Below, piece by piece: positions 10,997 to 21,457 of a stretch of 64,000 bases of DNA. The DNA is taken from contig NZ_JACHHW010000006.1 in the NCBI RefSeq assembly GCF_014202945.1, forward strand, positions 186,001 through 250,000, read 5' to 3'. Source of the stretch: Zhongshania antarctica (GTDB lineage: Bacteria; Pseudomonadota; Gammaproteobacteria; Pseudomonadales; Spongiibacteraceae). The notes under the pieces are model-generated. The model made no database searches. It saw only the letters and a program-made list of their open reading frames with translations, and was not told the origin of the DNA. Both the position numbers and the translations under genes were made by a program. Position 1 is the stretch's first letter, and every line of letters starts with the position of its first letter.

Positions 10997-11837
10997 TACG
11001 CCAGACTCCCCAGCTAATTCGTTCATTACCGCCGTAGTCACGACGGGATTCAACATTACTAAAACCGCGCTCGCTCAGCACCTCGCGCACCGCTGCAGCT
11101 TGTTGAAAACCGTGTTCCAACAACAGCACCCCACCCTCGGCCAAATAGCTCGGCGCTTGGCTAATAATATGTTTGAGATCCGCCATGCCGCTATCCGCCG
11201 CAACCAGGGCCGAGCGCGGTTCAAAACGCACGTCGCCTTCAAGCAAGTGCGGATCATCGGGGTCGATATAGGGCGGGTTACTGACAATCAATTGATATTG
11301 CGTGGCATCGATGGCAGCAAACCAGTCGGACTGCAGAAAGCACACATTACTCAGGCCAAGTGCAACACGATTTGATTCCGCCAAGGCCACTGCTTCCGCA
11401 ACATAATCCAAACCCAAAACGGCGGCATCGGCCCGCTCCGAGGCCAGCGCCAAGGCAATTGCGCCGGTGCCAGTGCCTAAATCGAGAATCTGTGGTTTGT
11501 CCTGACTAATTATTATTTCAAGCGCACGCTCAACCAAGCACTCGGTATCCGGACGGGGAATCAAACTGGCGGGGGACACGGCCAGCGGCAGCGACCAAAA
11601 GTCACGATACCCCAAAATATGAGCGATTGGTTCGCCAGCCAGACGCCGTGTAAACAGACCTTGAAATTGCGCCTGCTCCGTCGCCGTCAACTCCCGCTCC
11701 GGCCAGCTGTATAAATAACTGCGGGGCTTGTTTAGGCAGTGGCAAAGCAGGAGTGCCGTATCGAGGTCGGCGCTGTCACTCAGCGCCGCTAATTGTCCGC
11801 GATACGCGAGGGCGTCAGCAATGCTGAGGCTCGACAT
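10989..11837 (-). CDS. prmC: Release factor glutamine methyltransferase PrmC (HemK)
   Basis: S-adenosylmethionine-dependent enzyme that N5-methylates the GGQ glutamine of release factors. It has 282 residues: a helical N-terminal domain (to about 100) and a Rossmann methyltransferase domain with DLGTGTGAIALALA (residues 119-132) and the catalytic NPPY at 187-190. Its ATG touches the prfA stop (TAATG), so translation is coupled to its own substrate. moeB overlaps its end. Confidence 0.96.
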   Translation of the reverse strand: MSSLSIADALAYRGQLAALSDSADLDTALLLCHCLNKPRSYLYSWPERELTATEQAQFQGLFTRRLAGEPIAHILGYRDFWSLPLAVSPASLIPRPDTECLVERALEIIISQDKPQILDLGTGTGAIALALASERADAAVLGLDYVAEAVALAESNRVALGLSNVCFLQSDWFAAIDATQYQLIVSNPPYIDPDDPHLLEGDVRFEPRSALVAADSGMADLKHIISQAPSYLAEGGVLLLEHGFQQAAAVREVLSERGFSNVESRRDYGGNERISWGVWRNE

Positions 11838-12919
11838 TATTCCGCCAGCGCCGCCAAGAGATCGGCTTGGTATTCTTGGCGCAGCGGCGAAATAATATGA
11901 TCGACCTCGCCCTGTACGAATTCGTCTAGTTTATACAGCGTAAGGTTAATACGGTGATCAGTTACCCGGCCCTGAGGAAAATTATACGTGCGAATACGCT
12001 CAGAGCGGTCGCCACTGCCGACCAAGTTGCGGCGCTCGGTCGCCTGCTCCGCCAGATTTTTGCTATTCGCGGCATCGTTCACTTTTGCTGTTAACAAGGA
12101 CATCGCCCGCGCCTTGTTTTTATGCTGCGAGCGCTCGTCCTGACACTCCACCACAATACCGGTAGGAATGTGAACAATACGCACCGCCGAATCCGTGGTA
12201 TTAACGTGCTGACCACCAGCGCCGCTCGAGCGAAAGGTGTCGATGCGCAGATCACCTTTATTGATTAATATTTCATCGGCTTCTTCCGGCTCAGCCATCA
12301 CCGCCACCGTGCAGGCCGAGGTATGAATACGCCCCTGGGATTCGGTTTCGGGTACGCGCTGCACGCGGTGGGCACCAGACTCAAATTTGAGATGACCATA
12401 CACCTCTTGGCCCGCCACCCGACTAATAATTTCTTTGTAGCCGCCGTGTTCACCTTGGCGCTCGCTCAGCACCTCAACACGCCAGCCCTTGCGCTCGGCG
12501 TAACGGGAGTACATACGAAACAGGTCCCCGGCAAAAATAGCCGCTTCGTCGCCACCGGTACCGGCGCGAATTTCCAAAAACACGTTATGGGAGTCATTCG
12601 GGTCTTTGGGCAGCAGCAAGGTTTGCAGTTCTACTTCCAAGGTTTCTAATTTGGCTTTTGCTGCCTTAACTTCGTCTTCAGCCATTTCCCGCATATCGGC
12701 ATCGTCTTCGCTCAACATAGCGGTGGCTTCAGCCAAATCTTCAGCAACTTGACGGTAGTGCCCATAGCTTTGCACCACCGACTCTATTTCTGCGTATTCC
12801 TGCGACAGACCGCGAAAGCGATCTTGATTGCCAATAATTTCTGGGTCGCTCAGCAGGGCGCCGATCTCTTCGTAGCGATCAAGTAAATTGTCGAGTTTGC
12901 TGACAAGGGAGGCCTTCAT
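11837..12919 (-). CDS. prfA: Peptide chain release factor 1
   Basis: RF1 ends translation at UAA and UAG. It has 360 residues, the standard length. The codon-reading tripeptide of the PxT type is PET at 190-192, and the catalytic GGQ is at 235-237 within [18 protein letters not shown]. Having PxT rather than SPF identifies RF1 rather than RF2. It starts at the ATG at 12919, 31 bases after hemA, and overlaps prmC by one base. Confidence 0.97.
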   Translation of the reverse strand: MKASLVSKLDNLLDRYEEIGALLSDPEIIGNQDRFRGLSQEYAEIESVVQSYGHYRQVAEDLAEATAMLSEDDADMREMAEDEVKAAKAKLETLEVELQTLLLPKDPNDSHNVFLEIRAGTGGDEAAIFAGDLFRMYSRYAERKGWRVEVLSERQGEHGGYKEIISRVAGQEVYGHLKFESGAHRVQRVPETESQGRIHTSACTVAVMAEPEEADEILINKGDLRIDTFRSSGAGGQHVNTTDSAVRIVHIPTGIVVECQDERSQHKNKARAMSLLTAKVNDAANSKNLAEQATERRNLVGSGDRSERIRTYNFPQGRVTDHRINLTLYKLDEFVQGEVDHIISPLRQEYQADLLAALAE

Positions 12920-12950
12920 ATTTACTCACTTAATTAAGGTATGGGGTGGC

Positions 12951-14222
12951 TTAGGAGTCGCTGTCTTTAAGCTGAAATAACTCCCGCGCCCAGTGGACGA
13001 GGTCAGCTCGACCTTTCGCGCCCGCCGCTTTTATTTGGGTTGTAGGGCTATGTAGTAATTTATTGGTCAAGCCCCGAGCCAATTGCTCTAGCACTTGCTC
13101 GGCATCGTCACCCTTGGCCAATTGCCGCAAGGCGCGCTCTAACTCGGCATCGCGATACTCTTCCGCTTTGGCGCGATAATCTCGCACTGTATCAACCGCA
13201 TCTAAAGCGCGAAGTTGCGTCTGCCACTCGAGCAAAGCCTTTGCAATAATATCGCCAGCCTTATGGGCTTCACTTTGTCTGGCGCGCTTATTCTCTTCAA
13301 CGATTTCGCGTAAATCATCTACCGTGTATAAATAGACATCGGCCAGCTCGGCGACCTGCGGCTCAATATCCCTCGGTACGGCGATATCAACCATGACCAT
13401 GGGCCGATGTTTACGCTTTTTCAGTGCAACTTCCACCGCACCTTTACCGAGAATAGGCAATTGGCTAGCCGTCGACGCCACCACAATATCGGCATCGACC
13501 AAATATTTCGGCATATCAGACAACATCACTGCCTCGCCATTAAACTGCTCGGCTAAAAGCCGCGCCCGGTCTAAGGTTCGATTGGCAATAATAATACGTT
13601 TTACGCCCTTGTCTTGAAGATGGCGGGCTACTAGTTCGATGGTTTCGCCCGCGCCAATCAATAGTGCAGTACAACTGCTCAGCGAGGAAAACACATGCTG
13701 AGTGAGATTTACTGCCGCATACGCCACCGACACTGGGTTTTCACCAATACCCGTATCGGTGCGCACCCGCTTGGCGACCGAAAACACTTGGGCAAAGGTG
13801 CGATGCAAGGCGCCATTGGCGGTGCCAGCCTCAACCGCTTGGGCGTAGGCGGTCTTCATCTGGCCTAGAATCTGGGGCTCCCCGAGCACCATGGAGTCGA
13901 GACCCGCGGCCACTTCCATCATATGCTTTAGGGCATCTTGGCCACGACAATCGTAGATACAGGCGGCTAACTCAGCGCGATCAATACGATGATAACCCGC
14001 CAACCAGTCCACCATACTATGGACGGTGGCATCGGCAGCGTCATTGAGCACCCCATATAATTCCGTGCGATTACAGGTCGAGAGAATTGCCAACTCAGAT
14101 ACACCAATACACGTAAGCGCATCACGCAGCGCGAGTGGCATTTGCTCAGGCACAAACGCCACGCGCTCGCGCACCGCGACCGGGGCCGAGTTGTGGTTAA
14201 TGCCGATTACGAGCAGATTCAT
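12951..14222 (-). CDS. hemA: Glutamyl-tRNA reductase HemA
   Basis: First committed enzyme of C5-pathway tetrapyrrole synthesis; it reduces Glu-tRNA to glutamate-1-semialdehyde with NADPH. The ATG at 14222 ([23 protein letters not shown]) gives 423 residues. The nucleophile is Cys50 in STCNRTELY, and an NADPH loop [16 protein letters not shown] follows; the C-terminal dimerisation helix is rich in Glu/Arg/Leu. The frame extends 23 codons further upstream without family similarity. It is the first gene of hemA-prfA-prmC-moeB and divergent from the TPR lipoprotein at 14433. Confidence 0.96.
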   Translation of the reverse strand: MNLLVIGINHNSAPVAVRERVAFVPEQMPLALRDALTCIGVSELAILSTCNRTELYGVLNDAADATVHSMVDWLAGYHRIDRAELAACIYDCRGQDALKHMMEVAAGLDSMVLGEPQILGQMKTAYAQAVEAGTANGALHRTFAQVFSVAKRVRTDTGIGENPVSVAYAAVNLTQHVFSSLSSCTALLIGAGETIELVARHLQDKGVKRIIIANRTLDRARLLAEQFNGEAVMLSDMPKYLVDADIVVASTASQLPILGKGAVEVALKKRKHRPMVMVDIAVPRDIEPQVAELADVYLYTVDDLREIVEENKRARQSEAHKAGDIIAKALLEWQTQLRALDAVDTVRDYRAKAEEYRDAELERALRQLAKGDDAEQVLEQLARGLTNKLLHSPTTQIKAAGAKGRADLVHWARELFQLKDSDS

Positions 14223-14432
14223 GAAATATGGGACGCCTGACTTTCCGTTTAACGCGGGAGCAAGGGTGAATTTTAGCAAGATGAAGGCCAAATGTGGATT
14301 TTATTCCCACCTTGAGCCAAACATTGTTGATCGGCGAATTAAACTTGCCGTCAATTGTCCTAACTTATAGCCCTAACCCATAAGCAAGAGCCATGCTAAC
14401 ATTGGCCATCAAAACCTCGGTGATCACTATTT

Positions 14433-16148
14433 ATGCGTTCTGTCTTACCAAGCCTGTTATTCACATTGATGCTACTGAGCGGCTGCGCCAGCCTAGTATC
14501 TGAGCCTGAGACAAGCCCTTCGGAAGAGGCCCGCCCAACGGTCAGCGAAAAGCCCCTGCGCCCCTTCCCCGAGGACACGTTTTTCGACCTCCTCGTTGCC
14601 GAAGTAGCCCTGCGCTACCACGACCTAGACACCGCACTGGACAACTACAGCTACCAAGCCGATAAAACTAGCGATCGCGGTGTCATCACCACCACAGCTC
14701 GACTCGCGCAATACCTAAACCGCGATCAAGTGGCCCAAAAATACGCGCAACAGTGGTTACAATTCGAGCCAGAAAGCGCCGAAGCCCACTATATATTGGC
14801 TTCGTCACTGTCGCGCAGCCAACGCCCCTTGGACGCATTCCCGCACATGGCCAAGGTCATGGAATTAGGAGGCGAAAGTAACTTCGCGGCCTTGGCCGCC
14901 ACCGTTCTCTCTCGCTCCGAAGCGGAACAAAGCACCTTCTTGCAACAACTAAATACCCAGCTAGACCGCTACCCAGGGGAAAACTCCCTCAAGATTGCCA
15001 AAGCACTTATGCTCCAGTATCAGCAGCAAGAGACCGCAGCCCTAGCGCTTATTCAACAGGTACTCATCGACGAGCCAGACAACCCCCACGCCCTGCTCAT
15101 TGAAACACGCACCCTAGCCCAGTTAGGGCGAGACGATGAAGCGCTGACCCGCCTGCGCTACGCGGTAGACCAAAACCCCAACCACAAGCGCCTCCGCCAC
15201 GACCTCGCCCGACGCCTGGTGAAAACCGACCTCTACCAAGCCAAGGCGCAATACGAGCTACTGGTTAGGCAAAATCCTGACGACAACGACCTGCTACTAG
15301 AGCTCATGCTGATCAATCGCGAACTCAGCAATACCGACGAGGCTGCCCAACAGCTTGAATCCCTTAGCGACACCCCCGCCCACAGCAGTCGCGCCCACTA
15401 CGTACTCGGCCGTCTAGCCGAAGAAGACCGCAACTGGCCCGAAGCCATTGCCCACTATGAGCAAGCCGTTACCAACCCCGAGTTCAATCCTGCCAGTCAG
15501 CGTCTGGCCAGTATCTCATTAAGCATCGACGGCGCCGAAAAAACCCTGGAGCGCTTACAATCCCTGCGCTTACGCATGCCTGAACACAGCAGCCTAATTT
15601 ACTTACTGGAAGCGGAAATACTGCGCAAAGAGACCCAGTATCAACGCGGCTACGATCTACTGAGCAGCGCCCTAGCAACCACGCCCGATGACGAACAGCT
15701 GCGCTACGCCCGCTCCCTGTTTAGCGAGAAACTCGGCAACCTCGATGGCGTCGAAACCGACCTCAGGCACATTATTGCTCGCGATCCAGAGAATGCGACG
15801 GCGCTAAATGCCCTCGGCTACAGTTTGGCCAACCTCAGCTCCCGGCTTGATGAGGCCGAAACCCTCGTTAAGCGCGCCCTCCTTATCGAACCCGAAGACG
15901 CGGCCATTATCGACAGCTACGGCTGGATACTGTTTCTCAAAGGCAATATTGACGGCGCAGTGAAAGTACTAGAAAAGGCCTATAGCAAAAGCCAGGATCA
16001 CGAAATTGCCGCTCACTTTGGCGAAGCCCTCTGGAACAGCGGCGATGAGCAGCGCGCGAAAACCGTGTGGAAGGCCGGCCTTAAAGACACCCCAAACAGC
16101 CCAATTATTTTTGACACTCTGCGCAGACTGAAGTTACTTAATGACTAG
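14433..16148 (+). CDS. TPR-repeat outer-membrane lipoprotein (PA4667-like)
   Basis: A 571-residue lipoprotein with lipobox LLSGC (Cys18). Most of the mature chain is tetratricopeptide repeats, e.g. SAEAHYILASSLSRSQRPLDAF (about 120-140), NPHALLIETRTLAQLGRDDEAL, SSRAHYVLGRLAEEDRNWPEAIAHYE and the C-terminal DEAETLVKRALLIEPEDAAIIDSYGWI. It sits between hemA (divergent) and lolB (8-base overlap), the conserved Pseudomonas position of PA4667. Its role is not established; a scaffold for outer-membrane assembly is a guess from the lolB coupling. Confidence 0.85.
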   Translation: MRSVLPSLLFTLMLLSGCASLVSEPETSPSEEARPTVSEKPLRPFPEDTFFDLLVAEVALRYHDLDTALDNYSYQADKTSDRGVITTTARLAQYLNRDQVAQKYAQQWLQFEPESAEAHYILASSLSRSQRPLDAFPHMAKVMELGGESNFAALAATVLSRSEAEQSTFLQQLNTQLDRYPGENSLKIAKALMLQYQQQETAALALIQQVLIDEPDNPHALLIETRTLAQLGRDDEALTRLRYAVDQNPNHKRLRHDLARRLVKTDLYQAKAQYELLVRQNPDDNDLLLELMLINRELSNTDEAAQQLESLSDTPAHSSRAHYVLGRLAEEDRNWPEAIAHYEQAVTNPEFNPASQRLASISLSIDGAEKTLERLQSLRLRMPEHSSLIYLLEAEILRKETQYQRGYDLLSSALATTPDDEQLRYARSLFSEKLGNLDGVETDLRHIIARDPENATALNALGYSLANLSSRLDEAETLVKRALLIEPEDAAIIDSYGWILFLKGNIDGAVKVLEKAYSKSQDHEIAAHFGEALWNSGDEQRAKTVWKAGLKDTPNSPIIFDTLRRLKLLND

Positions 16149-16734
16149 ATTACCGAAAACAGCGCTTACTCAGACTAAGCTCGCCGTCATCGCTGCACTC
16201 ATAATATTGACGGGCTGCGCCGCCAGCCCCGAGCGCTACCAAGATAATAGCGCCGAGCAATGGCAACTAAAGGGCAAAATAGGCCTTTGGCACGGCGACA
16301 AAAAAGAAAGCGCCACCATCGACTGGAAGCAATGCAGCACCGACAGCATGCACATCCGCCTCAGCGGCCCACTCGGCAGTGGCGCCATTGAACTATTTGC
16401 TGACAGCGATGGCGCCAGTCTTAGCCAAAACGGCGAAACCCGTCGCGCCGCGAGCATCGAAAGCCTCGCTGCACAAGCGCAATGGCCCCTGCCGGTTGAC
16501 GCTCTACGCCTGTGGGTACGAGGTCGCGCCGCGCCGCAACTCGAGTTGCGCAGCCGAATAAATACGCGCGGCCAACTTGAAGAACTCGAACAAGCCGGCT
16601 GGACCATACGTTATCGCTACAGCGAGCCCGACCAAACGCTGCCGGAACGGGTTGAAGCCAAGTCGGCAGACACCCGCCTAACCCTAATTATTCGCGATTG
16701 GAGCGAACAAACCGGCACGTGTACGCCACAATGA
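16141..16734 (+). CDS. lolB: Outer-membrane lipoprotein receptor LolB
   Basis: Outer-membrane lipoprotein that takes cargo lipoproteins from LolA and inserts them into the inner leaflet. It has 197 residues with lipobox ILTGC (Cys26). The LolB core follows: [37 protein letters not shown], and the [11 protein letters not shown] strand. It overlaps the upstream TPR gene by 8 bases and ispE by 4 (ATGA), indicating tight coupling. Confidence 0.94.
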   Translation: MTRLPKTALTQTKLAVIAALIILTGCAASPERYQDNSAEQWQLKGKIGLWHGDKKESATIDWKQCSTDSMHIRLSGPLGSGAIELFADSDGASLSQNGETRRAASIESLAAQAQWPLPVDALRLWVRGRAAPQLELRSRINTRGQLEELEQAGWTIRYRYSEPDQTLPERVEAKSADTRLTLIIRDWSEQTGTCTPQ

Positions 16735-17576
16735 CGACAATAGAGCTGCCCTGCCCCGCAAAAATAAATTTATTTCTGAATATCACCGGCCGCCGCGCCG
16801 ACGGCTATCACGAACTGCAAACCGTTTTCCAACTGCTCGATTACGGCGATAGTTTGCGACTTACTCGCCGCGACGACGACCAACTTTGCCTGCACCCCGA
16901 ACTCGACGGCGTCGCCAGTGAAGACAACTTAATAATGCGTGCGGCGCGGCAATTACAGGCGCTCCACCCCCATAAACGCCTCGGCGCCAACCTCTCGCTC
17001 ATTAAGCGCCTACCCATGGGCGGGGGTATTGGGGGCGGCAGCTCAGATGCCGCAAGCGCACTAGTGGGTCTTAACGCCCTGTGGGGTCTAAAGCTAAATT
17101 TGACGCAACTTGGCGAAATCGGCTTGAAACTTGGCGCCGACGTACCTGTTTTTGTCCACGGCAAGACGGCCTGGGCGGAGGGAATAGGCGAAAAACTTAG
17201 CCCCATAGAAACACCAGAAAGCTGGTTTGTGGTGCTAAAACCAGACTGTCATGTGTCCACTGTAGAAATTTTTTGTCATGAACAATTGACACGCCACAGC
17301 TCACCGATCAAAATAGCCGCCTTTCTTGAGGGAGGTAACGGAAATAGTTGCGAACCACTGGTTCGAAAACTGTATCCAAATGTTGATAAGGCTTTGATTT
17401 GGCTGAATCAATTCTCTCCCGCAAAGCTGACCGGAACAGGCGCGTGCGTGTTTGCCAGCTTTCAAGATCAGGCAACTGCCGAGGCAGTTTGCGCGCAGCG
17501 ACCGAATAATATTGACGGTTTTGTTGCCCGAGGTGTGAACACCTCGCCACTGCATAAAGCATTGGGCATTCTGTAG
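16731..17576 (+). CDS. ispE: 4-diphosphocytidyl-2-C-methyl-D-erythritol kinase IspE
   Basis: GHMP kinase of the MEP isoprenoid pathway. The ATG at 16731 ([20 protein letters not shown]) overlaps the lolB stop by 4 bases and gives 281 residues. It shows the substrate motif PAKINLFL.. (residues 8-15), the ATP loop [15 protein letters not shown] and the C-terminal [12 protein letters not shown] longer frame from 16698 has no family support. tRNA-Gln follows 21 bases after the stop and may be cotranscribed. Confidence 0.95.
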   Translation: MTTIELPCPAKINLFLNITGRRADGYHELQTVFQLLDYGDSLRLTRRDDDQLCLHPELDGVASEDNLIMRAARQLQALHPHKRLGANLSLIKRLPMGGGIGGGSSDAASALVGLNALWGLKLNLTQLGEIGLKLGADVPVFVHGKTAWAEGIGEKLSPIETPESWFVVLKPDCHVSTVEIFCHEQLTRHSSPIKIAAFLEGGNGNSCEPLVRKLYPNVDKALIWLNQFSPAKLTGTGACVFASFQDQATAEAVCAQRPNNIDGFVARGVNTSPLHKALGIL

Positions 17577-17597
17577 CATAAGCCTGAAAAGTTTAAT

Positions 17598-17672
17598 TGG
17601 GGTGTCGCCAAGTGGTAAGGCACTGGGTTTTGATCTCAGCATTCGTAGGTTCGAGTCCTACCACCCCAGCCA
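17598..17672 (+). tRNA. tRNA-Gln (TTG anticodon)
   Basis: This 75-base gene folds as a full cloverleaf. The acceptor stem TGGGGTG pairs with CACCCCA, the discriminator is G, and CCA is encoded at 17670-17672. The anticodon loop reads TTTTGAT with anticodon TTG. The T loop is TTCGAGT. It lies between ispE and prs, as in Pseudomonas. A GCCGC-GTAAA-GCGGC hairpin at 17684-17698 follows, with only a short T run. Confidence 0.97.
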
Positions 17673-17829
17673 TTTTAAAACTCGCCGCGTAAAGCGGCTT
17701 GTAGCTTCAAATCAGCTACCTGAGCTATTTACATCATAAAGTACAGGCACTGAGAGCCGGTCAATTGCGATAAATTGGCAACGCACACCACCTGAAATTC
17801 ATTAACACCAGCCCTACAGGACGCCGACC

Positions 17830-18774
17830 GTGCCCAAGATGATGGTCTTCACCGGCAATGCCAACCCCGAACTTGCTCGTAAAATTGCCGAGCACCTGCA
17901 CCTACCACTCGGCGACGCAGTCGTAGGCAAGTTCAGTGATGGCGAGATTTTCGTCGAAGTAAACGAGAATGTCCGTGGCGCCGACGTATTTTTACTGCAA
18001 CCCACCTGCGCACCAACCAACGACAATCTAATGGAACTCATCGTCATGGCCGATGCCATGCGCAGAGCCTCTGCCGGCCGCATCACCGCCGTTGTCCCTT
18101 ATTTTGGCTACGCTCGCCAAGATCGCCGCGTGCGCTCACAGCGCGTGCCGATTTCAGCCAAAGTGGTTGCCGACATGATGAGCGGCGTTGGCATCAACAG
18201 AGTACTTACTGTTGACCTGCACGCCGAACAGATTCAGGGCTTTTTTGACGTACCAGTAGACAATGTTTACGGCTCACCCGTGTTACTCGACGACATCAGT
18301 CGCCAACAATACGAGAATCAAATGGTGGTATCGCCAGATATCGGTGGCGTAGTGCGCGCCCGCGCTGTTGCCAAGCAGCTAGACGACGCTGACCTCGCAA
18401 TTATCGACAAGCGCCGCCCCGCCGCCGGCATTGCCCAGGTTATGCACATAATCGGCGAAGTTGAGGGCAAAACCTGCATATTAGTCGACGATATGGTCGA
18501 TACTGCCGGAACTTTATGCAAAGCAGCTGAAGCCTTAAAACAGCATGGCGCGGCAAAAGTTGTCGCTTACTGTACACATCCTGTATTATCCGGCGCCGCC
18601 ATTGCCAATATCAATGGCTCTCAGCTAGACGAACTGGTGGTAACCGACACCATTCCGCTGTCTGAAGACGCAAGAAAATGTAGCAAAATTCGCCAGCTAA
18701 CCCTGGCAAATCTATTGGCCGAGTCAATCCGACGGGTCAGTAATGAAGAGTCGATCAGCGCCCTGTTCCGCTAA
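17830..18774 (+). CDS. prs: Ribose-phosphate pyrophosphokinase
   Basis: PRPP synthetase, which makes the precursor of nucleotides, histidine and tryptophan from ribose 5-phosphate and ATP. It has 314 residues. The start is GTG at 17830 ([15 protein letters not shown]), matching the family N-terminus; ATGs two and three codons later are less likely. It shows the regulatory and catalytic motifs [34 protein letters not shown] and the PRPP-binding loop [11 protein letters not shown]. It is followed by a hairpin terminator and rplY. Confidence 0.97.
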   Translation: MPKMMVFTGNANPELARKIAEHLHLPLGDAVVGKFSDGEIFVEVNENVRGADVFLLQPTCAPTNDNLMELIVMADAMRRASAGRITAVVPYFGYARQDRRVRSQRVPISAKVVADMMSGVGINRVLTVDLHAEQIQGFFDVPVDNVYGSPVLLDDISRQQYENQMVVSPDIGGVVRARAVAKQLDDADLAIIDKRRPAAGIAQVMHIIGEVEGKTCILVDDMVDTAGTLCKAAEALKQHGAAKVVAYCTHPVLSGAAIANINGSQLDELVVTDTIPLSEDARKCSKIRQLTLANLLAESIRRVSNEESISALFR

Positions 18775-18808
18775 GCACTTCGTTTAGCAACACCGTTTTT
18801 CGACATTT

Positions 18809-18840
18809 ACCGCCGCACTGGTCGCAAGTCGGCGGTTTTC
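18809..18840 (+). terminator. Intrinsic terminator or attenuator between prs and rplY
   Basis: ACCGCCGcACT pairs with AGTCGGCGGT around the loop GGTCGCA, with one bulged base, followed by TTTT. rplY starts 20 bases later, so it may attenuate rather than fully stop transcription. Confidence 0.65.
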
Positions 18841-18860
18841 GCGTTATTAAGGAGACACAT

Positions 18861-19481
18861 ATGTCTAGCGATTACACAGTTAGCGCAACAGTACGCGCAG
18901 ATGTAGGGAAAGGTGCGAGCCGCCGCCTACGTCGTCTGGAAGGTGAAATTCCTGCTATTGTTTACGGTGGCGAAAAAGCACCACAAATGCTCAACCTGAT
19001 CCACAAAGACCTGATCAGATTGCTCAACGACGAAGCTTTCTACACCTCTATCCTCACCTTGGATGTTGATGGCCAGAAAGAATCAGTAATACTGAAGGAC
19101 CTGCAGCGTCACCCAGCTAAATTGCGCGTTTTACACGCCGATTTCCTGCGTGTTAATGCGGACACGCTAATTACCCTGCACGTACCACTGCACTTCATCA
19201 ACGAAGACACTTGTGTTGGCGTTAAGCTTGCTGGCGGCAACATCACTCACGCGATGACCGACATTGAGATTCAGTGCTTACCTAAAGATCTGCCTGAGTT
19301 CATTGAAGTAGACATGGCCGCAGTTGAAGCTGGCACCATTCTTCACATCTCCGACATCGTACTGCCGGCGGGCGTCGAAAGCACAGCATTGGCTCTGGGC
19401 GAAGACCACGATCACCCAGTAGTTCACGTCCACGCTCCGCACGGCGGCGCTGACGATGAAGAAGCTAGCGACGAAGAGTAA
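18861..19481 (+). CDS. rplY: 50S ribosomal protein L25/Ctc
   Basis: 5S rRNA-binding ribosomal protein of the long (CTC) form, 206 residues. It has the N-terminal L25 domain (VSATVRADVGKGASRRLRR, then VILKDLQRHPAKLRVLHADFLRV) and a C-terminal beta domain, ending in an acidic tail ADDEEASDEE. Its ATG follows AAGGAG with good spacing. The Pseudomonas order prs-rplY-pth-ychF is kept. Confidence 0.96.
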   Translation: MSSDYTVSATVRADVGKGASRRLRRLEGEIPAIVYGGEKAPQMLNLIHKDLIRLLNDEAFYTSILTLDVDGQKESVILKDLQRHPAKLRVLHADFLRVNADTLITLHVPLHFINEDTCVGVKLAGGNITHAMTDIEIQCLPKDLPEFIEVDMAAVEAGTILHISDIVLPAGVESTALALGEDHDHPVVHVHAPHGGADDEEASDEE

Positions 19482-19527
19482 GCAATAAACTAACGGCCCC
19501 TCTGGGCCAATAGTAACAGGCGCCCCA

Positions 19528-20115
19528 TTGACTACGATAAAACTGATCGTCGGGCTGGCTAACCCCGGCCCGCAATATCACGATACTCGTCACAATGCGG
19601 GCGCCTGGTTCGTTTCAGAACTAGCACGCCTACATCACTGCACCCTCAGCAGTGAATCTCGGTTTTTTGGCGACACCGCCAGAATTCAATATCAAGGCGG
19701 CGATTTGCGTCTGCTAATACCCACCACCTTTATGAATCGCAGCGGTCAAGCCATCGCAGCACTTGCTAATTTTTACCGAATTCCGGCAGAAGCCATTCTC
19801 GTCGCCCACGACGAGCTGGATCTTGCCCCCGGCACCGCCCGCTTTAAAACCGGCGGCGGCCATGGCGGCCACAACGGCCTGCGCGATACCATTGCCCAAC
19901 TCGGCAATAACAACAATTTCCACCGCCTGCGGGTTGGCATAGGCCACCCCGGCAGCGCGGCGCAAGTCACAAACTATGTTCTTGGCAAACCGCCAGCCGA
20001 CGAGCGCATCAGCATCGACCGCTGTATCGACGAAGCCCTGCGCAGCCTCCCCGACGCCGTTAACGGCGACTGGGCCAAGGCCATGAATCAACTACACAGC
20101 TATAAACAAGGGTAA
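19528..20115 (+). CDS. pth: Peptidyl-tRNA hydrolase
   Basis: Releases tRNA from peptidyl-tRNAs that drop off ribosomes. It has 195 residues. The start is TTG at 19528 ([14 protein letters not shown]); no ATG lies closer in frame, and ACAGG stands upstream. Catalytic-site blocks are [17 protein letters not shown] (with the family His), [15 protein letters not shown] and [27 protein letters not shown] hairpin lies between rplY and pth. ychF starts 6 bases after its stop. Confidence 0.96.
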   Translation: MTTIKLIVGLANPGPQYHDTRHNAGAWFVSELARLHHCTLSSESRFFGDTARIQYQGGDLRLLIPTTFMNRSGQAIAALANFYRIPAEAILVAHDELDLAPGTARFKTGGGHGGHNGLRDTIAQLGNNNNFHRLRVGIGHPGSAAQVTNYVLGKPPADERISIDRCIDEALRSLPDAVNGDWAKAMNQLHSYKQG

Positions 20116-20121
20116 AATCAA

Positions 20122-21213
20122 ATGGGATTTAACTGCGGCATCGTCGGACTGCCCAATGTCGGCAAGTCCACCCTCTTCAATGCACTGACCAACGCTGGCA
20201 TTGATGCGGCCAACTTCCCGTTCTGCACTATCGAACCCAACTCCGGTATTGTTATGGTGCCCGATCAGCGCCTCCATGCGCTATCTGCCATCGTCAAGCC
20301 CGAGCGCGTGATGCCCGCCACCATGGAATTTGTCGACATCGCCGGCCTCGTCGCTGGCGCCTCCAAAGGCGAAGGTCTGGGCAATAAGTTTTTGGCCAAT
20401 ATTCGTGAAACCGACGCCATTGCCCATGTTGTGCGCTGCTTCGACAACGACAACATCATTCACGTTGCCAATAAAATCGACCCCGCCGCCGACATCGACA
20501 TCATCAATACCGAGCTCGCACTGGCAGACATGGAAAGCATCGACAAACAACTACAGAAAGTCGTTCGCGTTGCGCGCAGCGGCGACAAAGAAGCCACCAT
20601 ACTTAAAAATCTATTCGAAAAACTGCTAGCCCACCTCAACGAAGGCAAACCTGTGCGCTCACTGGCACTGGACAGCGATGAAATGGCCCGCACCCGCACG
20701 CTGCACCTACTGACCATCAAACCCACGATGTACATCGCCAACGTTAACGAAGACGGCTTTGAAAACAACCCGCACCTTGACGTAGTACGCGCCATCGCCG
20801 CGGAAGACGGCGCCATCGTTGTCCCTATATGCAACAAACTAGAATCTGAAATCGCAGAGCTCGACGACGACGAAAAAGTCGAATTCCTTACCGACCTCGG
20901 CATGGAAGAACCCGGCCTAGACCGCGTTATTCGCGCAGGCTACCAACTACTCGGCCTGCAAACCTACTTCACGGCGGGCGTAAAAGAAGTTCGCGCGTGG
21001 ACTATTCCAGTTGGCGCCACCGCGCCACAATCGGCCGGCGTCATTCACACCGACTTTGAAAAAGGCTTCATCCGCGCCGAAGTGATCGCCTATGACGATT
21101 ACATTCAATACAAAGGCGAACAAGGCAGCAAAGACGCCGGCAAATGGCGCCTAGAAGGCAAAGATTACATTGTAAAAGACGGTGATGTTGTCCATTTCCG
21201 CTTCAATGTCTAA
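20122..21213 (+). CDS. ychF: Redox-regulated ATPase YchF (OBG family)
   Basis: Ribosome-associated P-loop ATPase of the OBG family, involved in translation and the stress response. It has 363 residues. It shows G1 GLPNVGKST (residues 9-17), G3 DIAGLV, the family's NxxE-type ATP-preferring motif (seen as NVNE), and the C-terminal TGS domain [37 protein letters not shown]. It is the last gene of the prs-ychF run; tRNA-Met lies 73 bases downstream with its own promoter. Confidence 0.97.
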   Translation: MGFNCGIVGLPNVGKSTLFNALTNAGIDAANFPFCTIEPNSGIVMVPDQRLHALSAIVKPERVMPATMEFVDIAGLVAGASKGEGLGNKFLANIRETDAIAHVVRCFDNDNIIHVANKIDPAADIDIINTELALADMESIDKQLQKVVRVARSGDKEATILKNLFEKLLAHLNEGKPVRSLALDSDEMARTRTLHLLTIKPTMYIANVNEDGFENNPHLDVVRAIAAEDGAIVVPICNKLESEIAELDDDEKVEFLTDLGMEEPGLDRVIRAGYQLLGLQTYFTAGVKEVRAWTIPVGATAPQSAGVIHTDFEKGFIRAEVIAYDDYIQYKGEQGSKDAGKWRLEGKDYIVKDGDVVHFRFNV

Positions 21214-21230
21214 CACACGCCATTGAGCGC

Positions 21231-21266
21231 TTGACATAGCGGCCTGAAGCTTGGAAAATGCGCGCC
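21231..21266 (+). promoter_or_regulatory. Promoter of tRNA-Met with GC-rich discriminator
   Basis: A perfect -35 TTGACA (21231-21236) is followed after 17 bases by GAAAAT (21254-21259, 4 of 6 to consensus). A GCGCGCC discriminator comes next, a pattern typical of stringently controlled stable-RNA promoters. The predicted start is about 20 bases before the tRNA. Confidence 0.72.
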
Positions 21267-21286
21267 TTCTCTGCATAGAGAACAGT

Positions 21287-21363
21287 GGCAAGGTAGCTCA
21301 GTTGGTTAGAGCACAACACTCATAATGTTGGGGTCGGCGGTTCGAATCCGCCCCTTGCTACCA
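21287..21363 (+). tRNA. tRNA-Met (CAT anticodon, elongator)
   Basis: A 77-base cloverleaf. The acceptor GGCAAGG pairs with CCTTGCT (the first pair is G-T), the D arm is GCTCAGTTGGTTAGAGC, the anticodon loop is CTCATAA and the T arm is GGCGG-TTCGAAT-CCGCC; A and encoded CCA end it. A paired first position and lack of the initiator three-GC-pair anticodon stem point to elongator tRNA-Met. tRNA-Ile2 (lysidine-modified CAT) cannot be excluded, but the close match to E. coli tRNA-Met favours methionine. Confidence 0.93.
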
Positions 21364-21370
21364 TTATTCA

Positions 21371-21398
21371 AAAAAAACCACCTAACGGTGGTTTTTTT
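21371..21398 (+). terminator. Rho-independent terminator after tRNA-Met
   Basis: AAACCACC-TAAC-GGTGGTTT is an 8-bp stem with a 4-base loop followed by a run of T, starting 8 bases after the tRNA CCA. It works in both directions in principle because A7 precedes the stem. Confidence 0.88.
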
Positions 21399-21457
21399 AT
21401 GCCCCAAGAAAAGTGCGCCACTCTAGAAGGGTGAATGAGAACCGCCGCGCGGCTCGA

